Source: Desulfarculus sp. (GTDB lineage Bacteria; Desulfobacterota; Desulfarculia; Desulfarculales; Desulfarculaceae). From it: a stretch of DNA of 64,000 bases. Of the stretch, positions 50,755 to 59,884 are shown piece after piece. Positions within the stretch are counted from its first letter, which is position 1. Each line of letters begins with the position of its first letter. Location of the stretch: positions 1-64,000 of the forward strand of contig JACRDC010000058.1 of the NCBI GenBank assembly GCA_016218705.1. The letters run 5' to 3'. Below the pieces are notes generated by a model that ran no database searches, was not told the origin of the DNA, and saw only the letters and a list, made by a program, of their open reading frames with translations. Made by a program: the position numbers and the translations under genes.

Positions 50755-52542
50755 TTATGAGGTCTTCTCCACCCTGAGCCCCAGCTCCAAAAGCTGCACT
50801 TGGTCCACCTTGCCGGGGGCGCCGGTCAGCGGGCAGGTGCCCTTCTGGGTCTTGGGGAAGGCGATGACCTCGCGGATGGAGGGCTGGCCGGCCAGAATGG
50901 CCACCAGCCGGTCGAAACCCAGCGCCAGGCCGCCGTGGGGCGGCGCGCCGAAGGTCAGGGCCTCCAGCAAAAACCCGAACTTCTCCGCCGCCTCCTCCGC
51001 ACCGATGCCCAAGGCCTCGAAGAGTCTTTGCTGCATGGCCTGGGTGTGGATGCGGATGCTGCCGCCGCCGATCTCGCTGCCGTTGAGCACCAGGTCATAG
51101 GCCCGCGCCCGCACCTTGCCCGGATCGCTGGCCAAGAGCGGCAGGTCCTCGGGGCTGGGCGAGGTGAAGGGATGGTGCATGGCCACCCAGCGCTTGGCCT
51201 CGGGGTCGTACTCCAGCAGCGGGAAGTGGGTGACCCAGCAGAAGGTGAGCGGCTTGCCCTTGGTCAGCTCGAAGCGGCGCGAAAGCTCGAGGCGCAGGCG
51301 CCCCAGGGACTCGCGGACCACCTTGGGCACGTCGGCGCCAAAGAAGAGGATATCGCCCTCGGCGGCCCCCAGGCGCTGGTTGATCTTCTGCTGATGGCCG
51401 GCGCTGAAGAACTTGGCGATGGGCGACTGCCACTCCAGCCCTTCCTTTATCTTGACCCAGGCCAGGCCCTTGGCCCCGTAGGTGCCCACGAAGGCCGTGA
51501 GGTCGTCCAGGTCCTTGCGCGAGAGCCCCGCCATGCCCTTGCCGTTGAGGGCCTTGACCATGTTGCCCTTGGCCACCGCCTCCTTGAAGAGCTTGAATTC
51601 AGCGTCGCCCACCAGGTCGGCCACGTCAATGAGTTCCAGGCCGAAGCGCACGTCCGGGGCGTCCAGGCCGTAGCGCTCCATGGCCTGGGCGTAGGTCAGG
51701 CGGGGCACCGGCCGGGGCATGGTCTGGCCGGCGGCCTCCACGATGGCCGCCACCAGCCCCTCGGTCAGGTCCATCACGTCGTCCTCGCAGACGAAGCTCA
51801 TCTCCAGGTCAATCTGGGTGAATTCGGGCTGGCGGTCGGCGCGCAGGTCTTCGTCGCGGAAGCAGCGGGCGATCTGGTAGTAGCGCTCCACCCCCCCCAC
51901 CATCAGAAGCTGTTTGAAGAGCTGTGGCGACTGGGGCAGGGCGTAGAAGGAGCCCCGGCTCAGACGGCTGGGCACCAAAAAGTCGCGGGCGCCTTCCGGG
52001 GTGGAGCGGGTGAGGAAGGGCGTCTCCACCTCCAGGAAGCCCTGGCCGTTGAGATGGCCCCGGGCGGCCTGGGCGGCCTGGTGGCGCAAGAGGAGGTTCT
52101 GGAACATCTCGGGCCGCCTGAGGTCCAGGTAGCGGTAGCGCAGGCGCACGTTCTCGTTGACCTCCACCCATTCCTCCAGCATGAAGGGCGGGGTCTGGCT
52201 GGGTCCCAGGATCTCGAAGTGCTCGACCACCACCTCGATCTGGCCGGTGACCAGCTTGTCGTTGTCCTGGCCGGCCGGGCGGCGGCGCACCAGGCCCTTC
52301 AAGGCCAGGCAGTATTCCGAGCGTATCTGGTGGGCCTCGTCGTGGGCCCCGCCGGCGTCCTGGGGGTTGAAGACCACCTGGGTGATGCCCGCGCGGTCGC
52401 GCAGGTCCACGAAGATCAGGCCGCCGTGGTCGCGGCGGCGCATGCCCCAGCCCATGAGCACCACGTCCTGGCCCACCTCGGCCAGGGTCAGCTCGCCGCA
52501 GGTGTGGGTGCGCTTCAGTTCGGTGATGAATTTCTTAGCCAC
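50755..52542 (-). CDS. aspS: Aspartate--tRNA(Asp/Asn) ligase
   Basis: This 595-residue class II synthetase has the bacterial layout: OB-fold anticodon domain (VVLMGWGMRRRDHGGLIFVD), catalytic motif 2 (YYQIARCFRDEDLRADRQPEFTQ in part) and motif 3 (GGLALGFDRLVAIL), with the inserted GAD domain. Whether it is discriminating or also charges tRNA-Asn cannot be told by eye. It follows hisS on the same strand with 308 bases between, filled with repeats. Confidence 0.96.
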   Translation of the reverse strand: MAKKFITELKRTHTCGELTLAEVGQDVVLMGWGMRRRDHGGLIFVDLRDRAGITQVVFNPQDAGGAHDEAHQIRSEYCLALKGLVRRRPAGQDNDKLVTGQIEVVVEHFEILGPSQTPPFMLEEWVEVNENVRLRYRYLDLRRPEMFQNLLLRHQAAQAARGHLNGQGFLEVETPFLTRSTPEGARDFLVPSRLSRGSFYALPQSPQLFKQLLMVGGVERYYQIARCFRDEDLRADRQPEFTQIDLEMSFVCEDDVMDLTEGLVAAIVEAAGQTMPRPVPRLTYAQAMERYGLDAPDVRFGLELIDVADLVGDAEFKLFKEAVAKGNMVKALNGKGMAGLSRKDLDDLTAFVGTYGAKGLAWVKIKEGLEWQSPIAKFFSAGHQQKINQRLGAAEGDILFFGADVPKVVRESLGRLRLELSRRFELTKGKPLTFCWVTHFPLLEYDPEAKRWVAMHHPFTSPSPEDLPLLASDPGKVRARAYDLVLNGSEIGGGSIRIHTQAMQQRLFEALGIGAEEAAEKFGFLLEALTFGAPPHGGLALGFDRLVAILAGQPSIREVIAFPKTQKGTCPLTGAPGKVDQVQLLELGLRVEKTS

Positions 52543-52631
52543 GTTGGCCTACTTCCTAGAGAGAGGGAACAAAGCGAAAAATCAAGAAATCAGGGAAGGG
52601 GTTAACGACCCACTAGTCCCGGTTTGATTTC

Positions 52632-52660
52632 GTAGGGGCGGGGTTTATCCCCGCCCGTCT
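52632..52660. repeat. GTAGGGGCGGGGTTTATCCCCGCCC hairpin unit between hisS and aspS
   Basis: GGGCGGGG (52636-52643) pairs with CCCCGCCC (52649-52656) around TTTAT. The same unit with GTAGGGG flank occurs inside the palindrome at 47543-47639, and related cores occur at 159-183, 4672-4692 and 57665-57691. Confidence 0.65.
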
Positions 52661-52706
52661 GGGCGCCTGGGGGACCACCTCCCGCCAGAGCCCAATCCAG
52701 AAACAG

Positions 52707-52836
52707 TGTCATCGCGAGCGCAGCGTGGCGATCTTCCGCTTCGCTCTTTGGGAGTCAGCGCCGGCCGCCAGCATAAGGCATCGAATCGGGAGATTGCTTC
52801 GTCGCATCCCTGCGGGGATGCTCCTCGCAATGACAC
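52707..52836. repeat. Dispersed palindromic repeat (GTGTCATCGCGAG / CTCGCAATGACAC ends)
   Basis: The ends are inverted (GTGTCAT-CGCGAG at 52707 and CTCGCA-ATGACAC ending 52836), with GGGAGATTGCTTCGTCGC inside. It is related to the element at 24437-24553. It fills most of the hisS-aspS gap. Confidence 0.7.
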
Positions 52837-52850
52837 CTACCGCTGGATGG

Positions 52851-54095
52851 TTAGGCCAATGCCTGCGCCACGTCCTCCAGACTAACCTCCCGCTGCTGGC
52901 CGCCGGCTTTCATGTCCTTGAGCTGCCCCACGCCGGCGGCCATCTCGCTCTCGCCCACGATGAGCACCCTGGCCGCGCCCAGCTTGTCGGCCCGGCGCAT
53001 CTGGGCCTTGAGGCTCTTGGCCTCGTGGGACAGTTCCACCCAGCGCCCCTGCTTGCGCAGTTCCAGGGCCTGCTTGAAGGCCCACAGGCGGGCCTCTTCA
53101 CCCAGAGCGGCGATGAAAAGCTCAGGCCCGGCTTGCCACTCCGGCCGGTCCTCGATCAAGAGCGCCAATCTCTCGATACCCGCGCCGAAGCCGATGCACC
53201 CCTGGGCCGGGCCGCCCAGCTCGGCCAGGAGGCCGTCGTAGCGCCCGCCGCCGGCCACGGCGTTCTGGGCGCCCAGGTCGCCGGTCACGGCCTCGAAGGT
53301 GGTGCGCACGTAGTAGTCCAGGCCGCGCACCAGGCGGGGAGCGTCCTCAAAGTAAACATTCGCAGCACGAAGGAGGTCGCGGACGGCCTTGAAATGATTC
53401 CAGCAGGGTGCGCAAAGAAAATCCGCCATAACTGGCGCGCGCTCAGCGAGGTCCTTGCAGCCTTCGGCTTTACAATCCAGAACGCGCAACGGGTTGGTAG
53501 AAAGGCGGCGCTGACAGTCCTCGCAAAGCCTATCCTTCCTGTTTTGAAAAAACTCCAGGAGTGCCTGGCGAAAGGCCGGACGACAGTCTGGACACCCCAG
53601 CGAATTCACCTTTAAGACGATTTTCGTGAGCCCCAGCCGCTCCAGCAGATGGGTGAGCATCACCATCAGTTCGGCGTCGCTCTGGGGACCCTGGTCGTCC
53701 AGCACCTCCACATCCAATTGGTGGAACTGGCGCAGGCGCCCCTTTTGCGGGCGCTCGTGGCGGAACATGGGCCCCAGGGTGAAAAGCTTGTGGGGTCCGG
53801 GACTGGCGTGGAGCTTGTTCTCGATGTAGGCCCTCAGGATGCCGGCCGTGGCCTCGGGGCGCAGGGTCAGCGAGTCGCCGGAGCGGTCGCTGAAGGTGTA
53901 CATCTCTTTTTCGACGATGTCGGTGGCCTGGCCGATGGAGCGGGCGAACAGCTCGGTGCGCTCCAGGATGGGCACGCGTATCTCCTGGAACCCGAAGGCC
54001 CCGAAGACCTCGCGGGCTTTTGTCTCGATGAAGCGCCATTTGCCCGCATCATTGGGCAAAAGGTCCTTCATGCCCCTGACCGCCTGGATCGTCAC
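52851..54095 (-). CDS. hisS: Histidine--tRNA ligase
   Basis: This 414-residue class II synthetase has motif 1-2 (LRPEATAGILRAYIE, GPMFRHERPQKGRLRQFHQ), LVRGLDYYVRTTFE, GGGRYDGL and motif 3 (CIGFGAGIERLAL). A cysteine-rich inserted domain (CPDCRPAF, CEDCQRRL, LDCKAEGCKDL, CAPCWNHF) spans about residues 157-250 and is encoded by DNA near 56% G+C, lower than the rest of the gene. It uses GTG at 54095 nine bases after GGAGG; upstream in-frame codons are not family-like. Confidence 0.95.
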   Translation of the reverse strand: MTIQAVRGMKDLLPNDAGKWRFIETKAREVFGAFGFQEIRVPILERTELFARSIGQATDIVEKEMYTFSDRSGDSLTLRPEATAGILRAYIENKLHASPGPHKLFTLGPMFRHERPQKGRLRQFHQLDVEVLDDQGPQSDAELMVMLTHLLERLGLTKIVLKVNSLGCPDCRPAFRQALLEFFQNRKDRLCEDCQRRLSTNPLRVLDCKAEGCKDLAERAPVMADFLCAPCWNHFKAVRDLLRAANVYFEDAPRLVRGLDYYVRTTFEAVTGDLGAQNAVAGGGRYDGLLAELGGPAQGCIGFGAGIERLALLIEDRPEWQAGPELFIAALGEEARLWAFKQALELRKQGRWVELSHEAKSLKAQMRRADKLGAARVLIVGESEMAAGVGQLKDMKAGGQQREVSLEDVAQALA

Positions 54096-54304
54096 TTGGT
54101 CCTGCCTCCGTAAAGCCCGTAAAATGGCATATATACCTCTGGCGGCCCTGGGCGTCAATAAAAAGGCCTCGCCGGACGGGGTCCCGCCTGGCGGCGGGCG
54201 GCGCGCCGCCGGGTGGCGGTAGGGTTTTTTCTTACAACAATTTCCGAGTTCTTGGGGTTGACCCTAGAACTGGCCGGGGAATAGGGTATGCCTGGTGGAC
54301 AGCC

Positions 54305-55171
54305 TCAGGCCTGGCCCAGCAGGGAGAGCAGGGTGCCGCTGGCGATCTGCTCCCGCTCGCCTGGGCTGAGCGGCAGGTCCTCGAACCACTGGCGGAAGGC
54401 GCTTGCCTCGCGCCAGGGGGCGTCGGAGCCATAGATGACGCGCTCCGGCCCCTTGCGGCGGATGATTTGAACCAGGCGGGGCGGTTCCAAGAGGCCCATG
54501 AGGTAGGAGAGATCGAAGTAGACGTTGTCCAGGTCGTAGAGCGGGTCCAGATGGTCCCAGCCGTAGAGGCTGCCGCCGTGGGCGGCGATGAACTTTTGGC
54601 CCGGGTGGGCCTTGGCCGCGCGGGCGATCTGGGCCGCCTCGCAGCCGCCGAAGTTGAACATCTTCACCACCCAGTCCAGGTGAGGCTTGGCCCGCACCAG
54701 ACCCTCGATGAACAGGGTGTCCAGGAGCACCGGCAGGCCGCTGGGCTCCAGCAGGGAGAGCATCTGTTGGCTGGCCGGGTCGTCCAGGCTGAAGCGCTGG
54801 ATGAAGGGGTGCAGCTTGACGCCCTTGAGCCCCAGGTCCAGGAGCAACTCCAGGTCCTGGGCCACCTGGCCCTGGGGGTGCAAAAGGCCAAAGGGGATGA
54901 GCCGGGGGTCATCCACGGCGGCGCTCGCCGCCCAGCGGTTGAGGTCGGCCACGCGGTCCTTCTTGCCCGACACGGGCAGGAGCACGTAGCGGTCCACCCC
55001 GGCGCGCTCCATGATGGCGGCCAGGGCTTCCAGGGTGCCGCCGCCGTCCAGGATCTGCCACTTGTGGGGGTTGTCGGCGGGCAGGTGGTCGTCCAGCAGG
55101 GTCAGCCGCTGACTCAAGACCTCCAGGTCCTCGGGCAGAAAGGCGTGGGTGTGGGCGTCTATGATGGTCAC
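54305..55171 (-). CDS. Amidohydrolase-family protein (Amidohydro_2)
   Basis: This 288-residue TIM-barrel metal-dependent hydrolase begins MTIIDAHTHAFLPED with the metal motif HxH (His7, His9). It has VKLHPFIQ, AAHGGSLYGWD and YGSDAPWRE with the late Asp ligand. Family members include decarboxylases and lactonases of aromatic pathways; the substrate cannot be given. It stands alone, downstream of the multi-hairpin repeat. Confidence 0.85.
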   Translation of the reverse strand: MTIIDAHTHAFLPEDLEVLSQRLTLLDDHLPADNPHKWQILDGGGTLEALAAIMERAGVDRYVLLPVSGKKDRVADLNRWAASAAVDDPRLIPFGLLHPQGQVAQDLELLLDLGLKGVKLHPFIQRFSLDDPASQQMLSLLEPSGLPVLLDTLFIEGLVRAKPHLDWVVKMFNFGGCEAAQIARAAKAHPGQKFIAAHGGSLYGWDHLDPLYDLDNVYFDLSYLMGLLEPPRLVQIIRRKGPERVIYGSDAPWREASAFRQWFEDLPLSPGEREQIASGTLLSLLGQA

Positions 55172-55202
55172 GTGGGCACCTTGGCTTATGATATGGTTAG
55201 TC

Positions 55203-55407
55203 TAATACCAATATGCAATCAAAGCCATCCCTGGCTTTGATTGCTGATCGGCCGGGCAAAAGAGTGCTTTTGCCTGGCCTCCCGGGCGCAAACGCGCCCG
55301 GCGGGCCATCTCACCGGGCCCCCAAAAAAGCGCAGCTTTTTTGGGGTGGTTCATGGCCCGCATACCAAGTTGCGATCAAATCATTCCTTTGATCGCAACT
55401 TGGTATA
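55203..55407. repeat. Multi-hairpin MITE-like repeat, full copy 4
   Basis: The element runs from TAATACCAA (55203) to TTGGTATA (55407). It has the hairpins AATCAAAGCC/GGCTTTGATT, GGCCGGGCAAAA/TTTTGCCTGGCC, CCCGGGCGC/GCGCCCGG, CCCCAAAAAAGC/GCTTTTTTGGGG and ACCAAGTTGCGATCAAA/TTTGATCGCAACTTGGT in the order of copy 3. It occupies most of the gap between the amidohydrolase and chemoreceptor genes, where the promoters of both are expected. Confidence 0.9.
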
Positions 55408-55498
55408 ACCCCGAGCGCGCCGGTGTCAATGGCGATTGCCAGTTGAGCACATCGGGGCCGCTTTTGTCCAATCGTGTCTCATGATGGGGGTGACTATA

Positions 55499-57574
55499 AT
55501 GGCTAGCTTGCGCATCGGCATCGGCGGCAAGATATTGGCCGCCGTCCTGGCCTCGCTTCTGCCCCTGTTGGTGGTGATCCTGGTGCTGGAAAACCGGGCA
55601 CAGGAAACCATAACCCAGGGCGTGGAACAGGACCAGGACCACATCGCCCAGCAACTCATGGTCAACTGCCAGGCCCAGCAGGAGATACTCGAGGTCAAGC
55701 TGGCCGACGACCTGCGGGTGGCCGAGTATCTGCTCAACCAGCTCAGTGGCGGCTGGGGGCTCAACCTCAACAAGATGGAAGCCGTGCAGTGGAAGGCGGT
55801 GAACCAGGTCAGCAAGGAGATCAAGGACCTGAGCCTACCCGGCTTCATGGCCGGCCCGGCCACCAATCTCAGCCAGGACACCTCCCTGGTGGACAAGGTC
55901 AAGTCCCTGGTGGGCGGCACCTGCACCATCTTCCAGCGCATGAACCCCGAGGGCGACCTCTTGCGCATCTCCACCAATGTCATGACCAAGGAGGGTGCCC
56001 GCGCCCTGGGCACCTTCATCCCCCGCGACTCCCCGGTGGCCCAGGCCGTGGTCAGGGGCGAGACCTTCCATGGCCGGGCCTTCGTGGTCAATGGTTGGTA
56101 CATCACCGCCTACAAGCCCCTCAAGGACGGCCAGGACCAGGTGATCGGCGCGCTGTACGTGGGCGTGCCCGAGCAGTCGGCCAAGGGCCTGTTGGAGGCC
56201 ATCCGCAAGGTCAAGGTGGGGCAGAGTGGCTTTGCCTTTGTCTTCAACGGCGATGGCGAGATGATCGTGCACCCCAGTCTGGCCGGCCAGAAGGTGCTGG
56301 GGGTCAAGGATGCATCGGGCCGGACGGTCTACGCCGAGATGGCCCAGGCCCTTAAGGGCGGCGCCCAGGACGGCCAGGTGCGGGCGGTCCGCCTGGACGG
56401 CGGCCAGGCCGGGCGCCTGGCCATCAAGTACACCACCTTCTCGTCCTGGCAGTGGATCATCGCCGTGGCGGCCCAGGAGGACGAGCTCTACGCCGGCGTG
56501 CGCCAGATGACCCTGTGGGGCTGGGGCATCCTGGTGGCGGCGGCCCTGGTGCTCTTGCCCGTGGGCTGGCTTTTCGCCCGCTCCCTGAGCCGGCCCTTGA
56601 CCAGGGCCGTCGCCTCCTTGAGCCAGGAGGCCGTGGCGGTGCAGGACTCGGCCGCCGGCCTGAGCCAGGCCTCCCAGAACCTGGCCGTGGGCTCCAGCCA
56701 GCAGGCCTCGTCCCTGGAGGAGACCAGCTCCTCCCTGGAGGAGATGGCCTCCATGACCACGGGCACCGCCGACAACGCAGCCCAGGCCGACCAGGAGATG
56801 CGCGCGGCCCAGGCCAAGGTGGACAAGGCCGGCCAGGGCATGGAGGCCGTGGCCGCCTCCATGACCCAGATGGCCGGGGCCGGAGAGCAGATCAGCAAGA
56901 TCATCAAGACCATTGACGAGATCGCCTTCCAGACCAACCTGCTGGCGCTGAACGCCGCCGTGGAGGCGGCCCGGGCGGGCGAGGCGGGCGCCGGTTTCGC
57001 CGTGGTGGCCGGCGAGGTGCGCAACCTGGCCATGCGCGCCGCCGAGGCGGCCAAGAACACCCAGGTGCTCATCGAGGAGACGGTCAGGAGCATCAACCAG
57101 GGCGCCCGCCAGGTGGCCGACACCAAGGCCGAGTTCCAGGAGGTGGCCAGGTCGGCGGGCAAGGTGGCCAGCCTCATCTCCGAGATTTCGGCGGCCAGCC
57201 GGGAGCAGGCCCAGGGCATCACCCAGATCACCCAGGCCCTGACCCACATGGACCAGGTGGTGCAGGCCAACGCCGGCCACTCCGAGGAGACCGCCGCCGC
57301 CGCCAGCGAGATGGACGGCCAGGCCCGCCGCCTGGCCCAGGTGGTGGAGGAACTGGCCCGCCTGGCCGGCGGGCGCGCCCAGGTGCCCCAGGCCGCCCTG
57401 GAGGAACCAGTCCCCGCCCCGGCGGCCCGCAAGAGCCTGCCCGGTCCGGCCAGGCCCGGGGCGCCTGCCAAGGCCAAGCCGGCAGCCAAGACCCCGGCGC
57501 CGGACAAGGGCGGCCAACCCCGGCCCGAGCAGATCATCCCCCTGGACGACGAAAAGGACTTCAAGGATTTCTAG
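55499..57574 (+). CDS. Methyl-accepting chemotaxis protein with periplasmic Cache sensor
   Basis: This 691-residue receptor has a transmembrane helix near residues 12-32, a periplasmic Cache_3-Cache_2-type sensor ([41 protein letters not shown]), a second helix near 345-370, and a signalling domain with the hairpin tip [21 protein letters not shown] Pro/Ala/Lys-rich tail of about 60 residues follows, ending in DDEKDFKDF and with no CheR pentapeptide. The start at 55499 follows GGGGGTGA; 21 further in-frame codons upstream lack support. Its ligand is unknown. CheD (26426-26914) could modify it. Confidence 0.93.
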   Translation: MASLRIGIGGKILAAVLASLLPLLVVILVLENRAQETITQGVEQDQDHIAQQLMVNCQAQQEILEVKLADDLRVAEYLLNQLSGGWGLNLNKMEAVQWKAVNQVSKEIKDLSLPGFMAGPATNLSQDTSLVDKVKSLVGGTCTIFQRMNPEGDLLRISTNVMTKEGARALGTFIPRDSPVAQAVVRGETFHGRAFVVNGWYITAYKPLKDGQDQVIGALYVGVPEQSAKGLLEAIRKVKVGQSGFAFVFNGDGEMIVHPSLAGQKVLGVKDASGRTVYAEMAQALKGGAQDGQVRAVRLDGGQAGRLAIKYTTFSSWQWIIAVAAQEDELYAGVRQMTLWGWGILVAAALVLLPVGWLFARSLSRPLTRAVASLSQEAVAVQDSAAGLSQASQNLAVGSSQQASSLEETSSSLEEMASMTTGTADNAAQADQEMRAAQAKVDKAGQGMEAVAASMTQMAGAGEQISKIIKTIDEIAFQTNLLALNAAVEAARAGEAGAGFAVVAGEVRNLAMRAAEAAKNTQVLIEETVRSINQGARQVADTKAEFQEVARSAGKVASLISEISAASREQAQGITQITQALTHMDQVVQANAGHSEETAAAASEMDGQARRLAQVVEELARLAGGRAQVPQAALEEPVPAPAARKSLPGPARPGAPAKAKPAAKTPAPDKGGQPRPEQIIPLDDEKDFKDF

Positions 57575-57591
57575 GTCGAGAGCCTCGACTC

Positions 57592-57645
57592 CCAATAACG
57601 GATCGGGTGGCGTTGCGGCGCGCCCAGGCGTTGGCGGCTCCCGTT
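57592..57645. repeat. Dispersed CCCAATAACGG...CTCCCGTTG repeat, copy B
   Basis: CCCAATAACGGATCGGGTGG, GCGTTGCGGCG and GGCTCCCGTTG match copy A at 47264-47314. Here it begins 17 bases after the chemoreceptor stop and precedes a terminator. Confidence 0.7.
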
Positions 57646-57664
57646 GCGGGCCAGTGGAATAAAA

Positions 57665-57702
57665 GCCGGGCGGGGGTTATCCCCGCCCGGCCTTGCCTTT
57701 TT
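57665..57702. terminator. Bidirectional terminator between chemoreceptor and DHS-like gene
   Basis: GCCGGGCGGGG (57665-57675) pairs perfectly with CCCCGCCCGGC (57681-57691). CTTGCCTTTTT follows on the plus strand and TTTTATT on the minus strand. It separates convergent genes. Confidence 0.85.
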
Positions 57703-57726
57703 GACCGAACCTTATGGCCAGGGGGC

Positions 57727-58806
57727 CTAGGCCGGCGTGGCCGCCTTTTTGAGCAGCTCCATGGCCTCGCCCCGGCGGGCATAAAGGCGCTTGGGCGGGC
57801 GGTGTCCTATGGTCTGGATAAGGTAAGCCGTCAAGAGCGGCAGGGCGATGGTGCTGTCGGTGTAGCAGACCACCGTGTGGGGCAGCCCCTCGGGGTCCAC
57901 CTTGCCCCAGCTCACGGCCTCCGAGGGCGTGGCCCCCGAGAGCCCGCCCGTGTCGGGCCGGGCGTCGGTCACCTGCAGGAAGTAGTCGTGGCCCTTCTCG
58001 TTGATGCCCAGCACCTCCTGCAAATGGGGCTCGGTCTGTAGCATGAAGTTCTTGGGCGAGCCACCGCCCATGATGACCACGCCGGTCTGGCCGCCACCCT
58101 GCTTGGCCAGGAGCACCAGGGCCGCCGTCTCGTTGACGTCCAGGTTGACGTCCCAGGCGAACTTGTGGCCCTTCAGCGCCATGGCCGCGGTGTTCATGCC
58201 GATGGAGCTGTCGCCGGGGCTAGAGGTGTATACCGGCACCTCCAACTCATGGCAGGCGGCCAGGAGGCTAAGGTCGCCCAGACCCAAGACGCGCTGGCGC
58301 TCGGCCAGGTAGCGGCCGGCCAGGTAATGGAACTCGGCGGTGCCCATGGGCCGGCCGAACTCCGGCGACTCCATGATCTTGCGGAAGAAGGCGTCGGTCT
58401 TGAGCAGGACGTCGTAGTCCATGACGATGTCGTAGATGCGCACCAGGCCGTCCTGGCGCAGTTGGCAGTCGTCGGCGTGGGGGGATGAGCGGTGCAGGTT
58501 CAGCCCCAGGGCGAAGTGGGCGTCGTGGTAGAGGTTGGCCCCGGTGGAGATGATGAAGTCCACCAGGCCCCGGCGCACCAGGGGCACCAGGCAGGACGGC
58601 CCCAGGCCGGCGGGGGTGAGGGCGCCGGTCAGCGTCAGGCCCACGGTGACGTTTTCCTGGCCCATGCGCCGGGACCACAAGAGGGCCGCCTCGCGCAGGC
58701 GGGCGGCGTTGTAGGCCGAGAAGTGGTCCTCCATGAGCCGCACCAGCGACACCTGCTCATCCAGGGCCGGCGGGGTGATGGCGGCTCCCTTGCACGCGGG
58801 TTTCAT
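57727..58806 (-). CDS. Deoxyhypusine-synthase-family protein (homospermidine synthase-like)
   Basis: This 359-residue protein belongs to the deoxyhypusine synthase family: [43 protein letters not shown] and [13 protein letters not shown] with the catalytic Lys302. Bacteria lack eIF5A, so DHS-like enzymes there move an aminobutyl group between polyamines to make homospermidine or a related product. It overlaps speB by 4 bases (ATGA), and a pyruvoyl arginine decarboxylase gene lies next door, giving a complete route from arginine. The exact product is inferred. Confidence 0.88.
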   Translation of the reverse strand: MKPACKGAAITPPALDEQVSLVRLMEDHFSAYNAARLREAALLWSRRMGQENVTVGLTLTGALTPAGLGPSCLVPLVRRGLVDFIISTGANLYHDAHFALGLNLHRSSPHADDCQLRQDGLVRIYDIVMDYDVLLKTDAFFRKIMESPEFGRPMGTAEFHYLAGRYLAERQRVLGLGDLSLLAACHELEVPVYTSSPGDSSIGMNTAAMALKGHKFAWDVNLDVNETAALVLLAKQGGGQTGVVIMGGGSPKNFMLQTEPHLQEVLGINEKGHDYFLQVTDARPDTGGLSGATPSEAVSWGKVDPEGLPHTVVCYTDSTIALPLLTAYLIQTIGHRPPKRLYARRGEAMELLKKAATPA

Positions 58807-59672
58807 GATCTCTCCTTGAGGGCCAGGCCCAAGGCCCGGTAAAGCAGTCTGGCGCAGGTGAAATCCGAGGCCGGGTGCCCGGCCAGGGGCGCCAGCTCCA
58901 CGAGGTCCAGCCCCAGCACGGGGTGGCGGCGGCAGACCGCGGCCAGCCAGTCGTTGACCTGGGGCCAGAAGAGCCCGCCGGGCTCGGGAGTGCCGGTGGC
59001 CGGGACCACGGCCGGGTCCAGGCCATCCACGTCCAGGGTGATATAGACCGGGCCGGTGAGGCCGTCCAGGTATTTGTCCAGCCAGGCCGGGTCGTTGTGC
59101 ACCTCTTGGGCCCACAGGGGCCGAAGGCCCCGGCTCTTGACCAACTGGGCCTCCTCCAGCGAGCAGGACCGGCTGCCCAGGTGGCGTACGCCGAGCCCCA
59201 GGTCCAGGGCGCGCTTCATCACGCAGGCGTGGGAAAAGGGGTCGTCCTCGTACCGGTCGCGCAGGTCCAGGTGCGCGTCCAGGCACAACACCGTGAAGCC
59301 GGTGCCGTATCTCTCCACCATGGCCCAAAGGGCGCCCAGGGTGACGCTGTGCTCGCCGCCCAGCACGGCAGGCAGCCGCCCGGCCTCCAGTTCGGCGGCC
59401 ACCGCCGCCTTGACCCGTGCCAGCACCTGCTCCAGGGAGCCGCGCACATCCACCGCCGGGCGGGTTATGATACCCTGGCGGTAGGTTTCCTGATCCAGGA
59501 ACTCGTCGTAGAGTTCCATGTTGGCGCTAGCCAGCATCACTGCCGCTGGCCCCAGGCTGGTGCCCTGGCCCCAGCTCACGCTGGCCTCGCAGGGCACGGG
59601 GATGATGGCCGCCCGGGCCGAGGCCTCGTCGGGCTGGGGCACGTTGCCAAAGACTATGACTTCCTGTGACAT
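58803..59672 (-). CDS. speB: Agmatinase (ureohydrolase family)
   Basis: This 289-residue enzyme splits agmatine into putrescine and urea at a two-manganese centre. [18 protein letters not shown] and [19 protein letters not shown] supply the His and Asp ligands. Context next to pdaD favours agmatinase over arginase or formiminoglutamase. The start at 59672 ([10 protein letters not shown]) is chosen for family fit; the ribosome site is distant (AGGAG, 14 bases upstream). It diverges from pdaD. Confidence 0.92.
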   Translation of the reverse strand: MSQEVIVFGNVPQPDEASARAAIIPVPCEASVSWGQGTSLGPAAVMLASANMELYDEFLDQETYRQGIITRPAVDVRGSLEQVLARVKAAVAAELEAGRLPAVLGGEHSVTLGALWAMVERYGTGFTVLCLDAHLDLRDRYEDDPFSHACVMKRALDLGLGVRHLGSRSCSLEEAQLVKSRGLRPLWAQEVHNDPAWLDKYLDGLTGPVYITLDVDGLDPAVVPATGTPEPGGLFWPQVNDWLAAVCRRHPVLGLDLVELAPLAGHPASDFTCARLLYRALGLALKERS

Positions 59673-59769
59673 GAGCGGGCCATGGCTCCTGGTGAACATT
59701 TTGGCAGCAGTATAGGCCGCGCCAGCCGGGGCTTCAAGGCCCCTGGCCCTCCTCTTGGGCATTTTTGCC

Positions 59770-59796
59770 TTGACGTGCGGCCCTGTGGACGATAAT
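59770..59796 (+). promoter_or_regulatory. Candidate promoter of pdaD
   Basis: TTGACG (59770-59775), a short 15-base spacer and GATAAT (59791-59796), 89 bases before pdaD. A CCCCC/GGGGG hairpin follows in the leader (59822-59835). Confidence 0.35.
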
Positions 59797-59884
59797 TAAG
59801 ACGCCCATTTATATTTTTAATCCCCCAAGGGGGGAGCAGCATTAGGTTGGCCCCGGGCCGGCCGCGAGAGGGAGGTGGTAGTCC

